Shown in pieces: positions 16,211-23,472 of a stretch of DNA of 64,000 nucleotides. The notes under the pieces were generated by a model. The model was not told the DNA's origin, searched no databases, and saw nothing but the letters and a program-made list of their open reading frames with translations. The DNA lies in assembly GCA_000719025.1 (NCBI GenBank), contig JODP01000004.1, positions 62,001 through 126,000 of the forward strand. Reading direction: 5' to 3'. Positions within the stretch are counted from its first letter, which is position 1; each line of letters begins with the position of its first letter. The DNA comes from Kineosporia aurantiaca JCM 3230 (lineage in GTDB: Bacteria; Actinomycetota; Actinomycetes; Actinomycetales; Kineosporiaceae). Position numbers and translations under genes: made by a program.

Positions 16211-17829
16211 CAGCCGACCCAGGTGTCGTGCAGCTGGATCCGGCTGGAGGCGTCGAAGTTCAGGCCGTGCACCCGCTTGGCGATGCCCAGCTCGGTCTGC
16301 AGCTCCACCACCGGCACGACGTAGGCCTGCTGGACGATCGTCTCCTGGGCGGTGGCGACCAGCTTCTTGCGGGCGGCCTGGTCGATGGTGCCGGCCTGGT
16401 CGCTCAGGGTCTGGTCCAGCGTGGTGGCCGGCAGGCGGTAGGTGTTGGCCAGCTTGGTGGAGAACTGGGTGCGCAGGATGTCGGAGTCCGCCCGGGTGAC
16501 GTTGCCCCAGACCAGGTCGTAGTTGCCGGCCACCAGCACGGTGGCGAACTGGGAGATCTCGCTCTGCTTCAGGGTCACGGCCACCCCGATGTCCTTCAGC
16601 TGCTGCTGGACGAGTTCCAGGGTGGGCTGGTTGGTGGCCGCGTTGGCGAACCAGACCAGGTTGAACGACAGCTTCTTGCCGCCCTTGGCCCGGATCCCGT
16701 CCGCCCCGGCCGTCCAGCCGTCCGCGTCCAGCAGGCTTTTCGCCTTGTCCGGGTCGAAGCTCAATTGGGCCGAGAGGTCCTCGTAGCCCGGGGTGGTGTG
16801 GGCCAGGATGCTGGTGGCCGGCTGAGTGCCGGTGTTGTAGATGGTGTCGGCGATCTGCTTGCGGTTCACCGCGAGGCTGAGCGCCTGACGGACCTTCGCG
16901 TCGGCCAGGATCGGGTTGGAGTTGTTGGCCGCCAGGTTGAACACCACGCCCGGGTTGGCCCGGGCCTGCAGGGTGACTCCGGCGCCCTTGAGCGCGTTCT
17001 CGTCGGCCTTGCCGACGTTGCCGATCGCGTCCACCTGACCGGACTGCAGACTGCCGGTGCGCACCCCCGCCTCCGGCAGCACCTTGAACACGATCTGGTC
17101 CAGGTAGGCCTCCCCCTGCTTCTTCCACAGCGAGGAGCCCCAGGCGTAGCCGGTGCGCTTCTTCAGCGTGGTCGACTGGTTGGGCACGTACTGGGCCAGC
17201 GTGAACGGGCCCGAGCCGACGATGCCCTTGGTGCAGCGGTCCTGCGGGGAGAGCTTGGTCGAGGCGTCCGCGACGATCCCCAGCGAGTGCGTCGAAGTGG
17301 CCTGCAGGAACTGGGCGTTCGGCTGGGCGAAGGTGACCTTGAGGGTCTGCGCGTCGGGCGCGGCGATGTCCTTGACCCCGGACAGGTAGCCGGTGGCCAG
17401 GCCGGCCAGCGTGCCCAGCTTGGGGATCGCCTCGAAGTTGTCCTTGACCACCGCCGCGGTCAGGGCGCTGCCGTCGCTGAAGGTCACCCCCGAGCGCAGG
17501 TGGAAGGTGAAGGTCGTGGCGTCCTTGCTGATCTCCCAGCTCTGGGCCAGCCAGGGGACGATCTCGCCGGTCTCCGGGTTCTGGTCGGTCAGCGAGTCGA
17601 CCAGCTGGCGCACCGAGTAGATCGAGTCGTTGCTGGCGACCTGCTGCGGGTCCACGCAGCCGGTGTCGGAGCCGACCGCGAAGGTCAGGCTGCCACCGGA
17701 CCTGGGCGCACCGGCGCTCGCCCCGGAATCACCCGCACCGGAGCCGGAACCGCAGCCCGCCAGCACGGCCAGCGCCGCGACGGCGACCGGAAGACGAAGT
17801 CTCAGGGCATGATTCAGCGAACTTCCCAC
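16210..17829 (-). CDS. ABC transporter substrate-binding lipoprotein, peptide/nickel family (SBP_bac_5)
   Basis: The protein has 539 residues from GTG 17829, which has GAGGAG ten bases upstream. The signal sequence LRLRLPVAVAALAVLAGC ends in a lipobox, with the lipidated cysteine near residue 26. The body carries family 5 segments: GGSLTFAVGSDTGCVDPQQV, IVPWLAQSWEISKDATTFTF, LRSGVTFSDGSALTA and LVWFANAATNQPTLELVQQQ. It is the first gene of an operon with two permeases, an ATPase, DUF1684 and two LLM oxygenases, so its ligand is probably the compound those oxygenases attack. The frame reaches 17964 but the lipobox distance favours 17829. Confidence 0.9.
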   Translation of the reverse strand: MGSSLNHALRLRLPVAVAALAVLAGCGSGSGAGDSGASAGAPRSGGSLTFAVGSDTGCVDPQQVASNDSIYSVRQLVDSLTDQNPETGEIVPWLAQSWEISKDATTFTFHLRSGVTFSDGSALTAAVVKDNFEAIPKLGTLAGLATGYLSGVKDIAAPDAQTLKVTFAQPNAQFLQATSTHSLGIVADASTKLSPQDRCTKGIVGSGPFTLAQYVPNQSTTLKKRTGYAWGSSLWKKQGEAYLDQIVFKVLPEAGVRTGSLQSGQVDAIGNVGKADENALKGAGVTLQARANPGVVFNLAANNSNPILADAKVRQALSLAVNRKQIADTIYNTGTQPATSILAHTTPGYEDLSAQLSFDPDKAKSLLDADGWTAGADGIRAKGGKKLSFNLVWFANAATNQPTLELVQQQLKDIGVAVTLKQSEISQFATVLVAGNYDLVWGNVTRADSDILRTQFSTKLANTYRLPATTLDQTLSDQAGTIDQAARKKLVATAQETIVQQAYVVPVVELQTELGIAKRVHGLNFDASSRIQLHDTWVG

Positions 17830-17977
17830 CGAAGGGGTTCTCCTCGTCCAAGAGCAAGGTCGTACCTCCTGCGCGATCACGAAGGAGGGAGGCAGCGAAG
17901 GGGCGTCCTGGACGCCGACCGTTGGGACTTCAACCACGTTAAGCCGCGGTTGCATTGAGGTCAATGCATACAGGAAA

Positions 17978-17988
17978 GATAGACAATG
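17978..17988 (+). promoter_or_regulatory. copy F of the sulfur-island motif, upstream of the peptide-ABC/LLM operon
   Basis: GATAGACAATG in the 150-bp region upstream of the binding-protein gene, following an AT-rich stretch with a TGCATTGAGGTCAATGCA inverted repeat at 17951-17968. It is one of six copies in this window, all in promoter regions of sulfur-type genes. Confidence 0.55.
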
Positions 17989-18003
17989 TGATCCACCAAA
18001 CCG

Positions 18004-18047
18004 CGTGCGGCCATGGACTTCCGCTCGGGGAAGCCCATGGCCGCACG
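18004..18047 (-). terminator. hairpin terminator after the LLM pair
   Basis: CGTGCGGCCATGG ... CCATGGCCGCACG: perfect 13-bp outer stem, with CTTCC/GGAAG pairing inside. It lies 137 bp past the stop of the LLM gene at 18184 and separates that unit from the promoter of the peptide-ABC operon. The stretch 18048-18183 holds no gene that I can see. Confidence 0.65.
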
Positions 18048-18183
18048 ATGGACGGGCAGTCGGGTCAAGTTCGGCGATCGCAGCCTAGTTCAGCAAAATA
18101 ACCGCTGCAGCGGCATTCTCACGCACCTGAGCAACGCCGTCGAGCAGTCCTTACGAGATGCCCCGGACCAAAACGGGAATCGA

Positions 18184-19302
18184 TCAGCGCGCGGCCCACT
18201 CCTCGGCCAGCAGCTCGAAGGACCGCACCCGGTCGGCGTGGTCGTGGGTGATCGTGGTGATCAGCAGCTCGTCCGCCCCCGTGGCGTCGCGCAGACGCTC
18301 TAGCTGATCGGCCACCTGAGCCGGCGAGCCGACGAACTGGGTGTCGATCCGGTCCTGCACCAGAGCCCGGTCCGCGTCCGTCCAGACGTGCTGGGCAGCC
18401 TCCTGCGGCGTCGGGAACTGGATCGCCCCCTCGGCGGTGCGGATGCTGCGCACCCACGCCCCGTACCCCGCCGCCAGCTCCCGCGCCTGCGCCTGGTCCG
18501 GGGCCACCACCACGTCGGCCGACACCGTGACGTACGGCCGGTCCAGCTCCGCCGAGGGCTTGAACGCGGCCCGGTAGGCGTCCACCGCCTCCAGCACACT
18601 GGCCGGCGCCACGTGATAGTTGGCCCCGAACCGCAGACCGCGCTCGCCCGCGACCTCCGCGCTCTCGCCGCCGCTGCTGCCCAGCACCCAGATCTGCAGG
18701 TCGGCGCCCTCGCCCGGGATGACGTGAGCCTGCGCCCCCTCGGCCGAGGCGTACGTCCCGGCGATCAGCGCCAGCACGTCCCCGATCAGCTCGTCGTAGT
18801 CCTGCGGCTGCGCCCCCGGCTGAGCCAGGATCTGCTTCTGCAGCGCGAACCGCGGCGACCCGAGCAGCGGACGGAAGTCGAACTTGGGCGGGATGATCAC
18901 CCCGTTCGGGGTCTTCCCCTCGATCACGGGGGACGCGGGAACGTGCCGGGGAGGCCGGGGAAGACCCCCGGAGCGGCCCAGGCCGAGATCGAACCGGCCC
19001 GGGTACACCGCGTCCAGCAGGCCGAACTCCTCGACCACGGAAAGCGCGGTGCGGTGGCCCATCTGGACCGCCCCGGAACCGAGCCGGATGTGCTCGGTGG
19101 CCCCCGCGACCAGAGCCAGGACGACCGCCGGCGAGGTACCGGCGACCCCCGGGTTGAGATGGTGCTCGGCGAACCAGTACCGCGTGTACCCCAGGCGCTC
19201 GGCCCGGCGGGCCAGATCGCTGCTGTTGCGGATCGCCTCGGCCGCGTTCGAGCCGGTGGAGATGGGGACGAGGTCGAGAATGCCCAGCGGGGTGGTGGTC
19301 AC
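18184..19302 (-). CDS. LLM flavin-dependent oxidoreductase (bacterial-luciferase alpha-like)
   Basis: The protein has 372 residues from GTG 19302 (AGGAG eight bases upstream, GTGA overlap with the preceding gene). LGILDLVPISTGSNAAEAIR, then RLGYTRYWFAEHHLNPGVAG, TEHIRLGSGAVQMGHRTALS and YPGRFDLGLGRSGG follow the group found in MsnO8-type LLM proteins. The C-terminus GSPAQVADQLERLRDATGAD is the usual last helix. It forms a two-gene unit with the LLM gene at 19299; the unit is preceded by motif copy E and a possible leader ORF. Confidence 0.9.
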   Translation of the reverse strand: MTTTPLGILDLVPISTGSNAAEAIRNSSDLARRAERLGYTRYWFAEHHLNPGVAGTSPAVVLALVAGATEHIRLGSGAVQMGHRTALSVVEEFGLLDAVYPGRFDLGLGRSGGLPRPPRHVPASPVIEGKTPNGVIIPPKFDFRPLLGSPRFALQKQILAQPGAQPQDYDELIGDVLALIAGTYASAEGAQAHVIPGEGADLQIWVLGSSGGESAEVAGERGLRFGANYHVAPASVLEAVDAYRAAFKPSAELDRPYVTVSADVVVAPDQAQARELAAGYGAWVRSIRTAEGAIQFPTPQEAAQHVWTDADRALVQDRIDTQFVGSPAQVADQLERLRDATGADELLITTITHDHADRVRSFELLAEEWAAR

Positions 19303-20369
19303 GATGCGAGCTCCTGTTCTGCGGGGGCCCACTTCCACGGAGGATCGGGCAGATCACGGCGGAGGGCGGGGGCGATGGCGGACTGGAACAGCTCCAGGCT
19401 GGCCCGGTGCTCGGCGTCCGGCAGGCCGTTCGGGTCGGCCTGCAGGTTGATCACGCTCAGGCCGAACTGCGCGTGATAGCGGTGCACCTTCTCGATCACC
19501 TGCTGCGGGCTGCCGATCAGCGCGGAACTGCGCTCGACGAAGTCCTCCAGGGTGGGGAACACCGGTTCGGTGCCGAGCCGGGCCTGCATCTTGAGGTAGC
19601 CGGTGAAGACCGGCTCGTAGGCCCTCAGCGCGTCCTGCGAGCGGGGCTGGGCGTGATAGCCGGCCGTGCCCGCACCGACCGCCAGCCCGGCCGGATCGTG
19701 CCCGTAGTGCACCCAGCGCTCGCGGTAGTACCGGATCAGCTCGGCGTACGGCTCGATCGGGTTGGTGACGTTGGCGGAGAACAGCGGATCCCCGTAACGG
19801 GCGGCCAGATCGACGGATTCACGGCTGGTGGCGCTGCCGTGCCAGACCCGGATCGGCTGCTGCAACGGCCGCGGCCAGACCTCCGCCTCGTGCAGCGGCG
19901 GGCGGAAACGGGTTTCGGCGCTGACCTTGTCCTGCCGCCAGAGCGCCCGGAAGACCTCGTAGGACTCGGCGTTGCGGGCCCACTGGTCTTCCGGCGTGAC
20001 GTTGAACAGCTCGCGCTGCGCACTGCCGTTGCCCTTGCCGATGATCAGCTCGAGCCGGCCGTGCGACAGGTGGTCCAGCGTGGCGTAGTCCTCGTAGGCG
20101 CGCACCGGGTCGAGCAGGCTCAGCGTGGTCACCGTGGTGAACAGCCGGATCTGCCGGGTCAGGGCGGCCAGGTGACTGAGGACGACGGTGGGCGAGGAGG
20201 AGATGAACGGCCGCTCGTGCCGCTCCCCCACCCCGAACCCGTCGAACCCGAGTTCCTCGGCCAGGAGCGCCTTGTCGATCATGTCCTGGAAGCGCTCGGC
20301 GGTGGAGACCTGGATCCCGGTGACCGGGTGCGGGGCGTGGACGATCAGGGAACTGAGAAGGAACCTCAT
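19299..20369 (-). CDS. LLM flavin-dependent oxidoreductase
   Basis: The protein has 356 residues. Segments AEELGFDGFGVGERHERPFI, TTLSLLDPVRAYEDYATLDH with LSHGRLELIIGKGN, and LIGSPQQVIEKVHRYHAQFG are typical of single-subunit LLM oxidoreductases. It is the first gene of a pair; the next gene starts inside its stop codon (GTGA). The ATG at 20369 itself overlaps the stop of a 24-codon upstream ORF, so its translation may be coupled to that ORF. The substrate cannot be inferred beyond the sulfur context. Confidence 0.9.
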   Translation of the reverse strand: MRFLLSSLIVHAPHPVTGIQVSTAERFQDMIDKALLAEELGFDGFGVGERHERPFISSSPTVVLSHLAALTRQIRLFTTVTTLSLLDPVRAYEDYATLDHLSHGRLELIIGKGNGSAQRELFNVTPEDQWARNAESYEVFRALWRQDKVSAETRFRPPLHEAEVWPRPLQQPIRVWHGSATSRESVDLAARYGDPLFSANVTNPIEPYAELIRYYRERWVHYGHDPAGLAVGAGTAGYHAQPRSQDALRAYEPVFTGYLKMQARLGTEPVFPTLEDFVERSSALIGSPQQVIEKVHRYHAQFGLSVINLQADPNGLPDAEHRASLELFQSAIAPALRRDLPDPPWKWAPAEQELAS

Positions 20370-20440
20370 ACGGGGACCACCATCGGCGGACTCCCTTTCC
20401 GGCTAGGCGTATTCGTCAGGTTAACCCGACTCCGGCGCAC
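20366..20440 (-). CDS. candidate 24-residue upstream ORF coupled to the LLM gene
   Basis: A GTG at 20440, directly after motif copy E, opens a 24-codon frame containing RRSRVNLTNTPSR. Its TGA overlaps the LLM start (ATGA). The VNLT.TPS segment is vaguely like the core of actinobacterial sulfur leader peptides, but there is no cysteine. The perfect stop/start overlap argues for function; the tiny size argues for caution. Confidence 0.3.
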   Translation of the reverse strand: MRRSRVNLTNTPSRKGSPPMVVPV

Positions 20441-20444
20441 TGTC

Positions 20445-20456
20445 GATTGTCTATAG
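20445..20456 (-). promoter_or_regulatory. copy E of the sulfur-island motif
   Basis: On the minus strand it reads CTATAGACAATC, five bases before the GTG of the upstream ORF at 20440. It matches the GATAGAnAATG family found ahead of five other sulfur-type units. Confidence 0.5.
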
Positions 20457-20485
20457 GACTAGTGGAATTGGCGGGATCGGCGGCC

Positions 20486-21496
20486 TCAGAGACCGGTTCC
20501 GTGCACCCCGTGCTCGTCGATCAGCGCCAGCTCGTCCGTGGTCAGCGCCGGGAAGTCCAGCGCCCGCAGGTTGTGCTCGAGCTGCCAGGCGGAGCTGGCC
20601 CCGATCAGCGCGCTGGTCACCTCCGGGCGGCGCAGCACCCACTGCAGGGCGAGCTGGGCCAGGGACTGCCCCCGGCCCTCGGCCAGCCGGTTCAGCGCGG
20701 TGGCCCGGCGCCGGTAGGTGTCGTCGATCTGCTCCGGCTTCAGGAAGGCGCTGTTCGCCGCGCGGGCCCCGTCCGGGATGCTGGCCGCCAGATACTTCTT
20801 GGTCAGCAGCCCCTGGGCCAGCGGGCTGTAGACGACCAGGCCGAACCCGTCCCGCACCGACAGCTCCAGCAGACCGTTGCGCTCCGGCGTGCGGTCGAAC
20901 ACCGAGTACCGCGGCTGGTGCACGAGCAACGCCACCCCGGCCCGGCGCAGCAGCGTGGCGATCCGGTGGGCGTAGGCCGGCTCGTAGTTCGAGATCCCGA
21001 CATAGCGCACCTTGCCCGAGTGCACCGCGGTGGCCAGGGCGCCGGCGGTCTCCTCCAGAGGCGTGCTCGGGTCGTGCCGGTGGTGGTAGAAGATGTCGAC
21101 GTAGTCGGTGCCCAGGTCGCGCAGGCTGTGCTCGAGCGAGGTGAGCAGGGCCTTGCGGGACCCACCGCGGGCGTAGGGGCCCGGCCCGATCGGGTTGCCG
21201 GCCTTGGTGGAGAGGATCAGCTCGTCCCGGTGGGCGGACAGGTCCTCCTTCAGCACCCGGGCGAACGTCTTCTCCGCGGCCCGGAACGGCGGCCCGTAGC
21301 GGTTGGCGTTGTCGAAGTGGGTGATGCCGAGATCGAAAGCCCGCAGCAGGATCTCGCGCTGGGTCTGGTACGGGTGGTCCGGCCCGAACTTCTGCCACAG
21401 GCCGAACGAGAAGGCCGGCAGGTCCAGCCCGGAGCCCGCCGCCCGCCGGTATTCCATGGTGGCGTAACGCGTCGCCGACGGCGTCAGGAGGCTCAT
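20486..21496 (-). CDS. aldo/keto reductase, YghZ (L-glyceraldehyde 3-phosphate reductase)-like
   Basis: The protein has 336 residues. It follows the YghZ/AKR14 pattern: MEYRRAAGSGLDLPAFSFGL, FDLGITHFDNANRYGPPFRA, the catalytic-Lys strand ELILSTKAGNPIGPGPYARG, and DYVDIFYHHRHDPSTPLEET. The tetrad Asp, Tyr and Lys are visible, and H in FYHHR takes the last position. The NADPH-binding end LALQWVLRRPEVTSALIGAS is intact. The ATG at 21496 overlaps the stop of a short LLM gene by four bases, so it belongs to the operon led by the leader peptide at 23322-23405. There it may reduce aldehydes released by monooxygenase cleavage. Confidence 0.9.
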   Translation of the reverse strand: MSLLTPSATRYATMEYRRAAGSGLDLPAFSFGLWQKFGPDHPYQTQREILLRAFDLGITHFDNANRYGPPFRAAEKTFARVLKEDLSAHRDELILSTKAGNPIGPGPYARGGSRKALLTSLEHSLRDLGTDYVDIFYHHRHDPSTPLEETAGALATAVHSGKVRYVGISNYEPAYAHRIATLLRRAGVALLVHQPRYSVFDRTPERNGLLELSVRDGFGLVVYSPLAQGLLTKKYLAASIPDGARAANSAFLKPEQIDDTYRRRATALNRLAEGRGQSLAQLALQWVLRRPEVTSALIGASSAWQLEHNLRALDFPALTTDELALIDEHGVHGTGL

Positions 21497-22389
21497 GTGG
21501 GCACCGCCGCCGGTTCGGGCAAGCCGAGCGCGGCGCGCAGGGTGTCACCGGTGGCCGGCTCCAGGCGGGGCACCACGGTGCGCAGCACGCCGAGCAGTTC
21601 GTCCCGGCCCCCGGTGGTGGCCAGCTCCAGCCCGTCCAGGGCGTGCGCGGTGATCCAGCGCTCCAGCTCGGAGGCGGTGGTGCGGCCGTTCTCCCGGACG
21701 ATCCCGGCCCGGGCCAGCAACGCGATGTGGTCACGGCGGCGGCCCGAATGCCACACCGCGTCGGTCAGCCGGGTGTTGCCCCCGTCGACCAGCTCGATCC
21801 GCGGCACCACGAAGACATCGGCCAGACCCGACGCCTCGACCCAGTTCACGTGATCGCGGGCATCCGCCACCAGCACCGGGCGCCCCTGCGGAGAGAGCCC
21901 GACGGGATCACCGGCCACCCGGTAGAAGCGGCCCTCGTGCTCCACCGCCTCGGTGCCCCACAGCCCGTTCAGCACCTCGACGTACTCGGTCCAACGATGC
22001 GGGCGGGCGGAACCGCCGACGTCCACCGGCAGACCCGGCTTGGGCAGATCCTCGGCCACCGTCTCGGTCACCTCGTCACTGTCACCGGCCCGCAACGCCA
22101 GCCCCGAGCGTCCCGAAGTGGCCTCGTCCAGCGAAACTGCCCGCCGGGCCAGGTTGTAGGGGGCGTTGTGGGTGGTCGAGGCATCGACGATCCAGTTCAC
22201 GCCGGGATACCGGACGGCCAGATAGGAGACGACGGTGCCCGCGTCCAGAAGCGCGAGGTGGCCGGGCGAGCCGTCGCTGACCCGGATCGCGGTGACTCCG
22301 ACCCGGGCGGCGAGCGCGACCACCTCCTCGGCCTGCTCGAGGGTGAGACCGTCGCCGACGGCCAGATCGAGGACGACGACGAGGCTCAT
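21493..22389 (-). CDS. short LLM-derived protein (298 residues)
   Basis: The sequence keeps LLM landmarks in shortened form: LEQAEEVVALAARVGVTAIR, NAPYNLARRAVSLDEATSGR with SGLALRAG (FMN-side loop of NtaA-like enzymes), WTEYVEVLNGLWGTEAVEHE, and VGLSPQGRPVLVADARDHVN. At 298 residues it lacks roughly a third of an NtaA-type enzyme (about 440), so active-site loops are missing. It overlaps both neighbours by four bases (22386 gene upstream, AKR downstream). It may act as a subunit with the neighbouring short LLM protein, or it may be degenerate. The frame is intact and codon use is normal. Confidence 0.75.
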   Translation of the reverse strand: MSLVVVLDLAVGDGLTLEQAEEVVALAARVGVTAIRVSDGSPGHLALLDAGTVVSYLAVRYPGVNWIVDASTTHNAPYNLARRAVSLDEATSGRSGLALRAGDSDEVTETVAEDLPKPGLPVDVGGSARPHRWTEYVEVLNGLWGTEAVEHEGRFYRVAGDPVGLSPQGRPVLVADARDHVNWVEASGLADVFVVPRIELVDGGNTRLTDAVWHSGRRRDHIALLARAGIVRENGRTTASELERWITAHALDGLELATTGGRDELLGVLRTVVPRLEPATGDTLRAALGLPEPAAVPT

Positions 22390-23141
22390 CGGACTCCCGC
22401 CAGAGCGACGATGGGCGTGGAGGTGGGGATCGGAGCCGGGGCAGGAATCCCGAGAGTATCCCTCAGCGTGTGGCTTTCTAGATCGAAGCCTCTACCCAGG
22501 GAGGGCACGATCTGACCGAAGAACTCCTCCAGGGAGTTCGGCTGGAAGAGGACACCGTCGGCCCGGCCGGACTCCAGCCAGTGCTCGAGGTCACCGACCG
22601 TCCGCACCTTGGCAATGACCTTCTTCGTGATCCCCGACACCGGCTCATCGGCCAGCACGACATCGGTGAACGGCCCGTCCTGCTCGGCCAGGACCACCGG
22701 AAATCCCTGTGCTGAGCGCAGTTCGGTCCGCAGACTCCACCGTTCGACGACCGATGCGACGACCCCAGCGTCCCAAATCTGCTCCTCGACTGCCGTAACC
22801 GGCCGCCGGGAGCCGAAATGCCCGTCCCGCGAGGCCGTCGGGGCGATCCGCCAGCCGACCCTCCCACCGGTGAGATAGTCCAGGTCGGCCAGACGCCGGG
22901 CCAGCTCCAGGGAATCGTTGTAACCGGCCGCGAACGTGCCGATCAGCCCGATCCGCTCGGTGACGGCGGCGATCCGGGCCAGCACCGTGGCCGGCTCCGC
23001 AGACGCCGCCTTGGCCGGGTCGTCCAGCAGGACCAGGGCGTCCACCCCGGCCTCCTCGGCCCGGCGGGCGGTGGCGACCGTGCGGTCGATGTCGTGATCG
23101 GTGACGGAAACCGCCAGCAAGAGCGGGATCTGCGGGTTCAT
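22386..23141 (-). CDS. short LLM-derived protein (251 residues)
   Basis: Landmarks are ARRAEEAGVDALVLLDDPAK, RIAAVTERIGLIGTFAAGYN, DSLELARRLADLDYLTGGRV with GWRIAP and, later, VRTVGDLEHWLESGRADGVL with PSLGRGFDLESHTLRDTLGI. The last segment is the C-terminal end of NtaA/SnaA proteins, so the termini are conserved and the middle is contracted. The ATG at 23141 (GAGGAG ten bases upstream) is the first gene after the leader peptide and attenuator. Two consecutive truncated LLM proteins with four-base coupling suggest an obligate heteromer; loss of activity is the alternative. Confidence 0.75.
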   Translation of the reverse strand: MNPQIPLLLAVSVTDHDIDRTVATARRAEEAGVDALVLLDDPAKAASAEPATVLARIAAVTERIGLIGTFAAGYNDSLELARRLADLDYLTGGRVGWRIAPTASRDGHFGSRRPVTAVEEQIWDAGVVASVVERWSLRTELRSAQGFPVVLAEQDGPFTDVVLADEPVSGITKKVIAKVRTVGDLEHWLESGRADGVLFQPNSLEEFFGQIVPSLGRGFDLESHTLRDTLGIPAPAPIPTSTPIVALAGVR

Positions 23142-23225
23142 GCCCGAGCCTCCTCGTGGGAAAGGCGATGAAGAATCAGCAGCACGGCCGTGGGTGACAG
23201 ACGTGATGAAAAGAGTGAAGATGAT

Positions 23226-23299
23226 GCCGGGCCGGGTTACGGGAGCGGGCTCCGGGGCACTCCGCCGAAGAACCGGTCCCCCGCAAACCCTGGCCCGGC
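23226..23299 (-). terminator. attenuator-like hairpin with T-rich tail between leader peptide and short-LLM operon
   Basis: On the minus strand GCCGGGCCAGGGTT (23286-23299) pairs with AACCCGGCCCGGC (23226-23238), a 13-bp stem with one bulged A. Further pairing is possible in the loop. A pyrimidine-rich run including CTCTTTTC follows at 23205-23225. It lies 23 bp after the stop of the leader peptide and 85 bp before the first gene, where a transcription attenuator is expected. Confidence 0.55.
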
Positions 23300-23321
23300 C
23301 GAAGCTTTCGGGAAGTTCAGG

Positions 23322-23405
23322 TTACGGACAGGGTCGACACCGCGCACTGGAGACCCTCAGGAGGTCGACCCAGCGCACCTTCGTCAACAGCGGCCCGCGG
23401 TTCAT
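23322..23405 (-). CDS. actinobacterial sulfur leader peptide (27 residues)
   Basis: A 27-codon ORF, ATG 23405 to TAA 23322, ends LLTKVRWVDLLRVSSARCR then PCP. The pattern (basic residue, [HW]VDL.R..SA.C) is the one I know from conserved short actinobacterial leader peptides upstream of sulfate, cysteine and sulfonate genes, with cysteine codons close to the end for ribosome stalling. It precedes the operon of two short LLM proteins and an aldo/keto reductase by 180 bp, with a terminator-like hairpin in between. Shortage of charged tRNA-Cys stalling the ribosome here would let transcription continue. The mechanism is inferred from the layout. Confidence 0.75.
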   Translation of the reverse strand: MNRGPLLTKVRWVDLLRVSSARCRPCP

Positions 23406-23442
23406 GACCACCAGTGTCCGCGCGGTGACCGGCATTGTCAAT

Positions 23443-23472
23443 CATTTCTATCGACAAGGTAGGCTGAGGCTC
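23443..23472. promoter_or_regulatory. copy D of the sulfur-island motif and leaderless promoter of the SsuD-like gene
   Basis: On the minus strand GATAGAAATG (23443-23452), part of CCTTGTCGATAGAAATG, lies between the divergent leader peptide and LLM gene. On the plus strand TAGGCT (23461-23466 region, read from GGTAGGCTGAGG) stands about seven bases before the GTG at 23473, so that gene is probably transcribed without a leader. Confidence 0.5.

Noticed and set aside
17955..18000. Possible leader peptide upstream of the peptide-ABC operon (TTG start, contains VCIDLNATAA)
   Set aside because: A TTG start inside the AT-rich motif, no basic residue before IDL and no C-terminal Cys; too weak compared with the leaders at 23322 and 33232.
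18119..19357. 412-codon minus-strand frame over the LLM gene at 18184
   Set aside because: It is another frame of the same strand, Arg/Gly-rich without family features; the 18184-19302 frame has the LLM signature.
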